This document shows, one piece after another, positions 9,580-16,134 of a DNA stretch of 64,000 bases. Position 1 is the stretch's first letter. Each line of letters begins with the position of its first letter. Both the position numbers and the translations under genes were made by a program. The notes below the pieces were generated by a model, which saw only the letters and a program-made list of their open reading frames with translations, did no database searches and was not told the origin of the DNA. The DNA comes from Cellulomonas telluris (GTDB lineage: Bacteria; Actinomycetota; Actinomycetes; Actinomycetales; Cellulomonadaceae): contig NZ_QXFN01000002.1 of NCBI RefSeq assembly GCF_004886325.1, positions 620,001 through 684,000 of the forward strand. Direction: 5' to 3'.

Positions 9580-10935
9580 TCACCGGGTGCCGCTGCGCGC
9601 CCCGTCGTCGGCCGGGGCCACCGCCACGCCGTGCGCCCCGTGCTCCTCGAGCACGACCGCCTGCGCCGTCGAGAACGCCACGAGCTCCGGCGCGCTGACC
9701 GTCGCCAGCCGCGGGTCGGCCGGCGGCGGCGTCGGCAGGTCGCCGTCCACCACGTGCAGGTCGGCGAACCGGCGGGCGCTGACCAGCACCCGGGTCTCCA
9801 GCGACGCGACGGTCTGGTTGTAGGCGCCGGCCGCCGAGTCGATCGCGCGGCCCAGCCGGGTCAGGTGGCCGCCGAGCGTCGCGAGCCGCCCGTGCAGCTC
9901 CTTGCCGAGCGTGAGCACCTGCTGCGCGTTCGCGGCCAGCGCGTCCTGCTTCCACGCGTACGCGACGGTGCGCAGCAGCGCGAGCAGCGTGGTCGGCGTC
10001 GCCAGCACCACGTTGCTCTCGAACGCGTACTCGACCAGGCCGGGGTCCTGCTCGACGGCCGCGTGCAGGAACGACTCCGCCGGCACGAACATCACGACGA
10101 ACTCGGGCGCCGGGGCGAACTGGTCCCAGTACCGCTTCGCTGCGAGGGCGTCGACGTGCGCCCGCACGTGCCGGGCGTGCGCCGCCATGCGCTCCGCCCG
10201 CACGCGCTCGTCCGTGGCCTCGGCCGCCTCGAGGAACCCGAGGAACGCGACCTTCGCGTCGACGACGACGTTCTTGCCGCCCGCGAGCCGCACCACCATG
10301 TCCGGGCGCAGCACGCCGTCGTCGGTGCGCACCGAGGCCTGCTCGACGAAGTCGACGTGCGCGAGCATCCCGGCCGCCTCGACCACCCGCCGCAGCTGCA
10401 CCTCGCCCCAGCGCCCGCGCACGTGCGACGACCGCAGCGCCGTCACGAGCTGGGCGGTCTGCCCGCGCAGCTGCTCCGACGCCTCCCGCATCGCGCGGAC
10501 CTGCTCACCCAGCGCGGCGTCGCCCGCGGCACGGGCACGCTGCGCCGTCGCGAGCTCCGCACGCACCTGCTCGAGCGTGCGCGCGATCGGCTCGACCATC
10601 GTCCGCACGGACTCCTCGCGGCGCGCGAGCTCGGACGCGCTCGTCTGGTGCTCCGCCGCCATCCGCTGGTGGGCGAGGGCGAGGAACTGCTCGCTCGTGG
10701 CGCCGAGCGCGTCGGCCGCGAGCGCGCGGAACCGCTCGTCGTCGCCCTCGCCGCGGGCCTCGAGCACCGACCGTGCGCGCGCCGCGTCCAGCTCCGCCGC
10801 CCGCACGCGCCGCTCGGCCGCCCGCGCGGCCCGCGCGCCCCCGGCGACCCACGCGGCGGCCCCGCCGAGCAGCGCGCCGAGGAGGACGCCGCCGAGCAGC
10901 GTGAGGACGAGCGTCGCGACCGACATCTGCACCAT
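9580..10935 (-). CDS. rmuC: DNA recombination protein RmuC
   Basis: An N-terminal membrane helix (VATLVLTLLGGVLLGALLGG) is followed by a coiled coil and then the RmuC nuclease-like core with VDAKVAFLGFLEA and FVMFVPAESFLHAA. RmuC limits recombination at inverted repeats; its biochemical activity is poorly known. The length, about 450 residues, is normal. Three ATGs are possible (10965, 10935, 10926) and none has a clear ribosome site; I use 10935 because the membrane helix begins just after it. The gene is convergent with ispH and divergent from the ABC ATPase gene at 11046. Confidence 0.9.
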   Translation of the reverse strand: MVQMSVATLVLTLLGGVLLGALLGGAAAWVAGGARAARAAERRVRAAELDAARARSVLEARGEGDDERFRALAADALGATSEQFLALAHQRMAAEHQTSASELARREESVRTMVEPIARTLEQVRAELATAQRARAAGDAALGEQVRAMREASEQLRGQTAQLVTALRSSHVRGRWGEVQLRRVVEAAGMLAHVDFVEQASVRTDDGVLRPDMVVRLAGGKNVVVDAKVAFLGFLEAAEATDERVRAERMAAHARHVRAHVDALAAKRYWDQFAPAPEFVVMFVPAESFLHAAVEQDPGLVEYAFESNVVLATPTTLLALLRTVAYAWKQDALAANAQQVLTLGKELHGRLATLGGHLTRLGRAIDSAAGAYNQTVASLETRVLVSARRFADLHVVDGDLPTPPPADPRLATVSAPELVAFSTAQAVVLEEHGAHGVAVAPADDGARSGTR

Positions 10936-11033
10936 GGCACGCAGCGTGCCAGGGCCCACCGACACCGCCGGGCGACCCCCGCGGGACCGCCCGGCCGCGG
11001 CGGGCGGTCCCGCCCGGCGTCACCACCTGCACC

Positions 11034-11039
11034 TATGCT
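11034..11039 (+). promoter_or_regulatory. Leaderless -10 box of the ABC ATPase gene
   Basis: TATGCT is followed by 6 bases and the ATG at 11046. The spacing predicts a leaderless transcript and supports that start codon over internal ones. Confidence 0.65.
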
Positions 11040-11045
11040 GGCGCG

Positions 11046-11918
11046 ATGGTCTCCGAGCACCCGCCGAGCCCGTCCCCCCACCCGTCGTCCGGCCCGCCCG
11101 CCGCGGCCGGCGTCCCGGGCCGGGTCCCCGCCGCGTCCCCGGCGCCGGCCGCCGGGCCCGCGCCGGCGCTCGAGCTGCGCGGCCTGTGGCGGCGCTTCGG
11201 CGACAAGATCGCGGTCGCCGGCGTCGACCTGACGATCCCCGCCGGCTCGTTCTACGGGCTCGTCGGCCCCAACGGCGCGGGCAAGACCACGACCCTCTCG
11301 ATGGCGACCGGGCTCCTGCGCCCCGACCACGGCACGGTGCTCGTGCAGGGCGTCGACCTGTGGGCCCACCCCGACGTCGTCAAGCGCGGCCTGGGCGTGC
11401 TGCCCGACGGCGTGCGCCTGTTCGACCGCCTCACGGGTGCGCAGCTCATCACGTACGCCGGGCTGCTGCAGGGCCTGGACCGGCCCACGGTCGAGGCGCG
11501 CACGCGCGACCTGCTCGCCGCCATGGACCTCACCGCCGACGCGAGCACGCTCGTCGTCGACTACTCCGCGGGCATGACGAAGAAGGTGGCGCTCGCGTGC
11601 GCGCTCGTCCACGCGCCGCGCCTGCTCGTGCTGGACGAGCCGTTCGAGGCGGTCGACCCGGTCTCCGCCGCGAACATCCGTGAGATCCTCGCGCGCTACG
11701 TCGCCGGCGGGGGCACGGTCGTCGTCTCCTCGCACGTCATGGACCTGGTCCAGCGCATGTGCGACCACGTCGCGGTCATCGCGGGCGGGCACGTCCTGGC
11801 CGCGGGCACGGTGGACGAGGTCCGTGCCGGCCGGTCCCTGGAGGAGAGGTTCGTCGAGCTCGTCGGCGGTCGCGTGACGGGGGAGGGGCTGGAGTGGTTG
11901 GGCACCTCGTCCGTCTGA
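11046..11918 (+). CDS. ABC-2-type transporter ATPase
   Basis: This 290-residue nucleotide-binding subunit has Walker A GPNGAGKTT near residue 77, a divergent signature (YSAGMTKK in place of LSGGQ-R) and Walker B LLVLDEP. A 38-residue Pro/Ala/Ser-rich N-terminus precedes the domain. The signature variant is typical of ABC-2/DrrA-like exporters. It overlaps the following membrane gene by 25 bases, so the two form one transporter. The cargo is unknown. Confidence 0.9.
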   Translation: MVSEHPPSPSPHPSSGPPAAAGVPGRVPAASPAPAAGPAPALELRGLWRRFGDKIAVAGVDLTIPAGSFYGLVGPNGAGKTTTLSMATGLLRPDHGTVLVQGVDLWAHPDVVKRGLGVLPDGVRLFDRLTGAQLITYAGLLQGLDRPTVEARTRDLLAAMDLTADASTLVVDYSAGMTKKVALACALVHAPRLLVLDEPFEAVDPVSAANIREILARYVAGGGTVVVSSHVMDLVQRMCDHVAVIAGGHVLAAGTVDEVRAGRSLEERFVELVGGRVTGEGLEWLGTSSV

Positions 11919-13453
11919 AGCTCACGCTGCTGCGCAACGGCCTGCGGCGCAGCGTCTGGCAGGTGCTCGGCCTCGTCGTCGCGGCGCTGTACGGCCTGGG
12001 CGTGCTCGTGCTCGCCGGGGCGGGTCTGGTCGCGCTGTCCCTGCAGGACGCCGCGCTGCGGGAGACGGTCCTGGTGCTGCTCGGCTCGGCCCTCGTGCTC
12101 GGCTGGTGGGTCGTCCCGCTGGTCGCGTTCGGCGTGGACGCGACCCTCGACCCCCGCCGCTTCGTCACGTTCGGGGTGCCGCGCCGCGACCTGCTCGTCG
12201 GGCTGACGCTGGCGGGGCTGGTCGGCGTGCCGGGCGTCGTCACGGCGCTGCTGGCCGTCGGCACCGCCGCGGTGTGGTGGCGCGAGCCGCTCGCCGCCCT
12301 CGCCGGCCTGGTGGGCGGGCTGCTGGCGCTCGCGGCCTGCGTCGTCGGTGCGCGCGCGAGCACCGCGGCCCTCGCGGGCGTGATCGGTCGACGCCGGGTG
12401 CGGGAGGTCGTCGCGGTCCTCGCGGTGCTGCTGCTGGCGATGACCGGCCCGATCATCAGCGGGCTGACCGACGGGGTCGCCGCGCTCGGCACCGGCGGGC
12501 TCGGCCGCGTCGTGGACGCGCTCGCGTGGACGCCGCTCGGCGCGGGCTGGGCGGTCGCGCCGGCGGTCGTGGCGGGCGACGCCGGCGCGGCCGTGCTGCG
12601 CCTGCTGGTCGCCCTCGCGACGGTCGCGCTCGCCTACCTCGTGTGGGACCGCGCGCTGACGCGCACGCTCGTGCAGCCCGCGTCCGCGTCGCACGAGGTC
12701 AAGGCGCGCGGGCTGGGCTGGTTCGCCCGCTTCCCCGCCACGCAGTCCGGCGCGATCGCGGCCCGTGCGGCGACGTACTGGGTGCGCGACCCGCGGTACG
12801 CCATGGCGGTCGCCATCGTGCCGGTGCTCCCGCTCGTCATGGTCGTGTCGGGCGCCGGCGACCTCGTCCTGGTCGCCGGCCCGCTGACCGGCATGCTCGT
12901 CGGCTGGAGCGTCTCGGCCGACGTGGCCTACGACGGGACCGCGTTCTGGACGCACGTCGCGGCGCCCCTGCGCGGCGTCGTGGACCGCTGCGGCCGCGTG
13001 GTCGTCGCGGGGGCGCTGGGCGCCCTCGCGACGGTCGTCGTCACGGTCGCGACGGCCGCGTGGGCGGACGCCCTCGCGCACCTGCCCGCCCTGCTCGGCG
13101 CGGGCCTCGGCCTGCTGCTCACGGCGCTCGGTGCGGCGTCGGTCGTCTCGGCCATGGTCGTGTACCCGGTGCAGCAGCCGGGGGACAACCCGTTCTCGAC
13201 CAAGCAGGGCACGAGCGCCGTCGCGTTCACCTCGCAGCTCGTCGGCGGCACGGCGGTGTTCGTGCTGACCCTGCCCGCGACCGTGCTCGCGGTGCTCGCG
13301 GTCGTGCAGGGGTCGGCGGCGTTCGGCTGGGCCGCGCTCGTGGTCGGCGTGCTGCTCGGCGCCGCGCTGCTCGTCGCCGGCGTCGTGCTGGGCGGGCGCC
13401 TGCTCGACCGTGGTGCGCCGGAGCTGCTGGCGCGGATGCGCTCGTTCCCCTGA
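11894..13453 (+). CDS. ABC transporter membrane subunit, multi-spanning
   Basis: The protein has 519 residues and about twelve hydrophobic segments spread over its length, so it looks like a fused double-length ABC-2 permease. The GTG start at 11894 follows a GGGGGAGGGG ribosome site and lies within the end of the ATPase gene. A hydrophilic loop around residues 255-300 (ASHEVKARGLGWFARFPATQ) links two halves. It should be the membrane partner of the ATPase. Neither component shows features that identify a substrate. Confidence 0.85.
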   Translation: MVGHLVRLKLTLLRNGLRRSVWQVLGLVVAALYGLGVLVLAGAGLVALSLQDAALRETVLVLLGSALVLGWWVVPLVAFGVDATLDPRRFVTFGVPRRDLLVGLTLAGLVGVPGVVTALLAVGTAAVWWREPLAALAGLVGGLLALAACVVGARASTAALAGVIGRRRVREVVAVLAVLLLAMTGPIISGLTDGVAALGTGGLGRVVDALAWTPLGAGWAVAPAVVAGDAGAAVLRLLVALATVALAYLVWDRALTRTLVQPASASHEVKARGLGWFARFPATQSGAIAARAATYWVRDPRYAMAVAIVPVLPLVMVVSGAGDLVLVAGPLTGMLVGWSVSADVAYDGTAFWTHVAAPLRGVVDRCGRVVVAGALGALATVVVTVATAAWADALAHLPALLGAGLGLLLTALGAASVVSAMVVYPVQQPGDNPFSTKQGTSAVAFTSQLVGGTAVFVLTLPATVLAVLAVVQGSAAFGWAALVVGVLLGAALLVAGVVLGGRLLDRGAPELLARMRSFP

Positions 13454-13492
13454 CCGCGCCCCTCGGCGCCCGTGGGGGCCGCTGCACGCGGT

Positions 13493-13509
13493 CGTGACGG
13501 TCGGTCACG
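13493..13509. promoter_or_regulatory. Inverted repeat CGTGAC-N5-GTCACG
   Basis: Perfect 6-bp arms surround a 5-base centre, 39 bases after the upstream ABC gene ends. It could be an operator or part of a terminator. Confidence 0.4.
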
Positions 13510-13528
13510 GCCCGTGCCGTGCAATTCA

Positions 13529-13542
13529 TGGACGATCGTCCA
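13529..13542. promoter_or_regulatory. 14-bp perfect palindrome, candidate operator
   Basis: TGGACGATCGTCCA reads the same on both strands. It sits about 67 bases before the -35 box of the peptide-cluster promoter, a position suited to an activator. The regulator is unknown, and no regulator gene is in the cluster. Confidence 0.5.
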
Positions 13543-13608
13543 GACGCCCGGCTGCACATTGCCCGGGTGATGTTCCGGCGCGCGAGTCACAGAAGAATGA
13601 GAAGGCCA

Positions 13609-13638
13609 TTGACTCCACGTCACCGGCCCCCCTACGCT
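13609..13638 (+). promoter_or_regulatory. Sigma70-like promoter of the peptide cluster
   Basis: TTGACT (13609-13614), an 18-base spacer and TACGCT (13633-13638) give the best -35/-10 match seen in the window. Transcription would start near 13645, running into the dyad and hairpins of the leader and then into the two peptide genes. Confidence 0.65.
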
Positions 13639-13645
13639 CTGGAAT

Positions 13646-13661
13646 TGTCCGAAAAAGGACA
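13646..13661. promoter_or_regulatory. TGTCC-N6-GGACA dyad at the predicted transcript start
   Basis: The arms TGTCC and GGACA flank six bases (GAAAAA). The site begins 8 bases after the -10 box, so a bound protein would block initiation. It shares the half-site GGAC/GTCC with the upstream 14-bp palindrome, which suggests the same regulator. Confidence 0.45.
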
Positions 13662-13719
13662 TAGGTGCTGTCGCCGTGCAGCGGCGGTCCCGCTCTTCTC
13701 CACCAGACCGTGATCTGAC

Positions 13720-13741
13720 GCGCGTCCCGTCCGGGACGCGC
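13720..13741 (+). promoter_or_regulatory. Leader hairpin upstream of a small ORF
   Basis: A perfect 9-bp stem (13720-13728 with 13733-13741) and a 4-base loop end 9 bases before a GAGGGGG ribosome site. It could control translation of the tiny ORF or act as an attenuator. Confidence 0.4.
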
Positions 13742-13764
13742 GCCGACGACGAGGGGGTACTGGC

Positions 13765-13794
13765 GTGCAGCAGGTGTGGGACCTGGAGGCCTAG
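13765..13794 (+). CDS. Possible 9-residue leader peptide
   Basis: A GAGGGGG ribosome site lies 7 bases before a GTG that opens a nine-codon frame reading (M)QQVWDLEA, then TAG. A GC-rich hairpin follows at 13819-13845. The order hairpin, ribosome site, tiny ORF, hairpin resembles a translational attenuation leader. It could also be a third very short peptide product. No family is recognised, and chance is a real possibility. Confidence 0.3.
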   Translation: MQQVWDLEA

Positions 13795-13818
13795 GCCCGT
13801 CCGGAGACATCGCCCGCT

Positions 13819-13845
13819 CCCCGGGCCGCCGCTGCGGCCGCGGGG
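13819..13845 (+). terminator. GC-rich leader hairpin, possible attenuator
   Basis: An 11-bp stem with one bulged base and a CGCT loop lies shortly after the possible leader peptide and before the precursor genes. There is no T tract. It could attenuate transcription into the cluster. Confidence 0.35.
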
Positions 13846-14064
13846 CGCGGTGGGGGCCGTGCGACGACGTCGTCGTCCGATCGGCGCGAGCCGTCCGCCG
13901 CATGACATTCACGTGGACGTCAGGAATTGCGGTCACGCCGCCCTGAAATGACCCACGAGCCCGGCGTCGACGTGCTATTGGCACGACGGTGCCGTCCCTT
14001 CCGTGCCGACGTGCGGCGCCTGGCGTCGTCATGTCCGGCCGAGCCGTGCGAGGAGGTGAGACCG

Positions 14065-14139
14065 ATGGAGAAGACCCACGACGAGGAGCTGCGCTCGGGC
14101 GCGACGCTCGCCTGCAACGACCACTGCATGTGCACGTGA
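14065..14139 (+). CDS. RiPP-like precursor peptide 1 (24 aa, CxxxCxC C-terminus)
   Basis: The peptide has 24 residues with ATG start at 14065 behind a very strong AGGAGGTGAG ribosome site. The N-terminal half is charged (Glu/Asp/Lys/Arg, residues 2-10) like a RiPP leader. Then come Ser-Gly-Ala and the C-terminal part TLACNDHCMCT, with cysteines at 17, 21 and 23 and a C-terminal Thr. A near copy follows 80 bases later. Both precede a PqqD-like/E1 fusion and other modifying enzymes, so I infer a ribosomally made, modified peptide. Cleavage could follow the Gly-Ala pair. No known precursor family is recognised. Confidence 0.8.
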   Translation: MEKTHDEELRSGATLACNDHCMCT

Positions 14140-14219
14140 CCTGACCGCGTGCGACGCGGTCGCCGGGACCTCGCACAGGCGCGGGGACCGGTGGGGACGG
14201 CCGAGAGGGGGTGACGACG

Positions 14220-14294
14220 GTGGAGAAGACGAACGAGGAGGAGCTGCGCTCGGGCGCGACGCTCGCCTGCGAGAACAACTGCATGTGCACCTGA
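14220..14294 (+). CDS. RiPP-like precursor peptide 2 (24 aa, paralogue)
   Basis: This 24-residue GTG-started peptide has the strong ribosome site GAGAGGGGG. It differs from peptide 1 at only five positions: His5Asn, Asp6Glu, Asn18Glu, Asp19Asn and His20Asn. Three of these lie in the loop between the first two cysteines. The C-terminal part reads TLACENNCMCT, so Cys17, Cys21, Met22, Cys23 and Thr24 are kept. A run of 33 bases is identical between the genes, which points to recent duplication. A 15-bp hairpin follows at once. Confidence 0.8.
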   Translation: MEKTNEEELRSGATLACENNCMCT

Positions 14295-14299
14295 CCGGC

Positions 14300-14337
14300 C
14301 CGGTCCCGGCGCCGGCAGGGCGCGGCGCCGGGACCGG
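14300..14337 (+). terminator. Perfect 15-bp hairpin after the precursor genes
   Basis: The stem is 14300-14314 with 14323-14337 and the loop is 8 bases. It starts 6 bases after the second precursor stop and about 85 bases before the first enzyme gene. Such a partial terminator or mRNA-stabilising hairpin would give much more precursor than enzyme transcript, as in many peptide clusters. Confidence 0.8.
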
Positions 14338-14422
14338 TCCCGACCGCACGCCGTGCGCCCGTCCACGCCCCACGACGACCGTCGCCCCGGGCCCCCCAGG
14401 ACCCGCCTGCCGAGAGGCCGCC

Positions 14423-15358
14423 ATGTCGCAGCTACCCCTGTTCACGATCTTCGACCTGCCCCCGCGGCTCGACCTGTACGCGGCGCTGCGCCGGTGCGGC
14501 CCGCAGCGCGCCTGGGAGCTGATGCAGGAGCTGGCGGAGCACGACCGGCCCCGCTACGAGGCCGGGCTGGGCCCCGGCCAGGACGTCGAGTCCCTCGCGG
14601 CCCGTGCGCGGTCCGGCATGCGGTCGACGCCCGCCCTCGCGGGGCGCGACCTCGAGCAGGACGCGACGGCGTTCGCGCGCTACGGCCCCCGGCTGCAGCT
14701 GGAGTGCACCTACCTCGCGCTGTGGCTGGGCCGCCGCGAGGACCTCGACACCGTCGTCGAGGTCGTCGGGGCCGAGCACCTGCGGGACGCGCTCGCGGTC
14801 GGACGCGGCGTGCTCGCGCTGCCGTTCCACGTCGGGCCCTCGTACGCGGTGTCCCCGGTCCTGGCCCACCACGTGGCGACGACGGCGCTCTACAACCGCA
14901 TGAACTTCGACGAGCTGGCGGCCGCCTTCTTCCCCGACCTGCCCATCGAGGCCCACCGCCTCGGCGACGGCGCCGCGTTCCGGCGCGCCGTCACGGCGCT
15001 GCGCGCGGGCCGGGCGTTCTCGATGTTCCCCGAGCTGGACCCGCGCGGGGTCGACCGGCACCACGAGCGCGTGCCGTTCCTCGGCACCACGGTCCTCGCG
15101 CCCCTGGGGCCCGCACTCCTGAGCCGGTCGACGGGGGCGCCGATGCTCCCGCTGGACCTGCGGCGCACGGGGGACGGCACGTTCCGGCTGACCTTCCACC
15201 CGCCGGTCGAGGCGCCGCGCGACGCGCAGGAGGACCTGCCGGCCGTGCGCGCGGTCTGGTCCGCGCTCGAGGACGTGCTGCTGGCCGGCGTCGTCGGCGA
15301 GTGGGAGATCTGGTTCGAGTTCGACGCGCTGCTGCCCGCCGCGCCGGTGCCCGCGTGA
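14423..15358 (+). CDS. LPLAT/HtrB-like acyltransferase family protein
   Basis: The protein has 311 residues. The core (GVLALPFHVGPSY near residue 135, ALYNRMNF, FSMFPELDPRG near 205, then PFLGTTVLAPLGPA) follows the layout of lysophospholipid/lipid A acyltransferases: His block, acceptor block, FPE block. The canonical acidic residue of the H-x4-D/E motif is not in place, since the block reads His-Val-Gly-Pro-Ser-Tyr. Activity is therefore uncertain. The ATG follows a GAGAGG ribosome site, and the frame's upstream extension crosses the hairpin and is discarded. In this cluster a role in moving an acyl group from ACP to the peptide or product is plausible but inferred. Confidence 0.65.
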   Translation: MSQLPLFTIFDLPPRLDLYAALRRCGPQRAWELMQELAEHDRPRYEAGLGPGQDVESLAARARSGMRSTPALAGRDLEQDATAFARYGPRLQLECTYLALWLGRREDLDTVVEVVGAEHLRDALAVGRGVLALPFHVGPSYAVSPVLAHHVATTALYNRMNFDELAAAFFPDLPIEAHRLGDGAAFRRAVTALRAGRAFSMFPELDPRGVDRHHERVPFLGTTVLAPLGPALLSRSTGAPMLPLDLRRTGDGTFRLTFHPPVEAPRDAQEDLPAVRAVWSALEDVLLAGVVGEWEIWFEFDALLPAAPVPA

Positions 15359-16134
15359 GCGGCACGGCGCCCGTCGTCGCCACGCAGCTGCGGCGGGAGT
15401 ACCGGGACGGGGGAGGGGCCACCGTCGAGGCGCTGCGGGGCGTCGACCTGGAGGTCGCCGCCGGCGAGTCGCTCGCCGTGATGGGGCCGTCCGGTTCGGG
15501 CAAGTCGACGCTGCTGCACCTGCTCGGCGCTCTCGACACGCCGACGAGCGGGTCCGTGCGGCTGGCGGGCGAGGACGTCGCCGCGCTCTCGGCCGAGCAG
15601 CGCGCGGCCCTGCGGCGCCGGTACGTCGGCCTCGTCTTCCAGACGTTCGAGCTGGTCCCGTCGATGACGGTGCTGGAGAACGTCGCGCTGCGGGACGTCG
15701 TGGGCGGGCGCCCCGCCCGCGGGTGGCAGCCGGACGCCGTGGAGCTCCTCGAGCTGCTCGACCTCGGCGCCCTGGCGGAGCGGCGGCCGCACGAGCTCTC
15801 GGGCGGTCAGCAGCAGCGGGTCGCGGTCGCGCGTGCCGTGTACGGGAAGCCGCCCGTCGTGCTCGCGGACGAGCCGACGGGCAACCTCGACCAGGAGAAC
15901 GGCGCGACCGTGCTGGACCTCCTGCTGTCCGCCGTCGAGGAGATCGCCGGGGCCTGCCTGGTGGTCGTCACGCACGACGCCGCGGTGGCGGCGCGCTGCG
16001 GGCGGGTGGTGGCGCTGCGCGACGGCCGGGTCGTCGACGAGCTGCGCACGCACGGTGCCCGTGCGGACATGGCGGCGGAGGGCGGTGACCCCGGTGCGGA
16101 GCGAGTTCGTCGATGGCTGGCGGCGCGTCCGTGA
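15355..16134 (+). CDS. MacB/LolD-type ABC ATPase
   Basis: This 259-residue ATPase has Walker A GPSGSGKST (near residue 43), signature LSGGQQQR and Walker B VVLADEPTGNLD, the usual MacB/LolD/FtsE-like set. The GTG start overlaps the acyltransferase gene stop (GTGA). Its end overlaps the next gene, an FtsX-type permease, by 41 bases, so the two make one tripartite-like exporter or mechanotransmission pump. In this setting it probably exports, or gives immunity to, the peptide product. Confidence 0.9.
   Translation: MSGTAPVVATQLRREYRDGGGATVEALRGVDLEVAAGESLAVMGPSGSGKSTLLHLLGALDTPTSGSVRLAGEDVAALSAEQRAALRRRYVGLVFQTFELVPSMTVLENVALRDVVGGRPARGWQPDAVELLELLDLGALAERRPHELSGGQQQRVAVARAVYGKPPVVLADEPTGNLDQENGATVLDLLLSAVEEIAGACLVVVTHDAAVAARCGRVVALRDGRVVDELRTHGARADMAAEGGDPGAERVRRWLAARP

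Larger units (their letters stand above)
13454..14064. other. 611-nt leader of the peptide cluster
   Basis: No long gene is seen. The stretch is locally richer in A/T than its neighbours and holds two dyads before a sigma70-like promoter (13609-13638), a third dyad over the predicted transcript start, a 9-bp hairpin (13720-13741), a possible 9-codon upstream ORF and a second GC-rich hairpin (13819-13845). An ATG-led 14-codon frame at 13902-13946 has no ribosome site and I do not call it. The whole looks like a control region for the genes from 14065 on. Confidence 0.55.

Noticed and set aside
13902-13946. 14-codon ATG frame in the leader
   Set aside because: No ribosome site, no similarity to the precursors and no downstream signal.
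13927-14139. 70-residue version of precursor 1 starting upstream
   Set aside because: The frame is open upstream, but the strong AGGAGGTGAG site is placed for ATG 14065, and the paralogue 14220-14294 has no matching extension.
13526-14445. Minus-strand frames across the leader and precursor genes
   Set aside because: They read antisense to the two precursor peptides and repeat each other because of the duplication. No ribosome site or family match.
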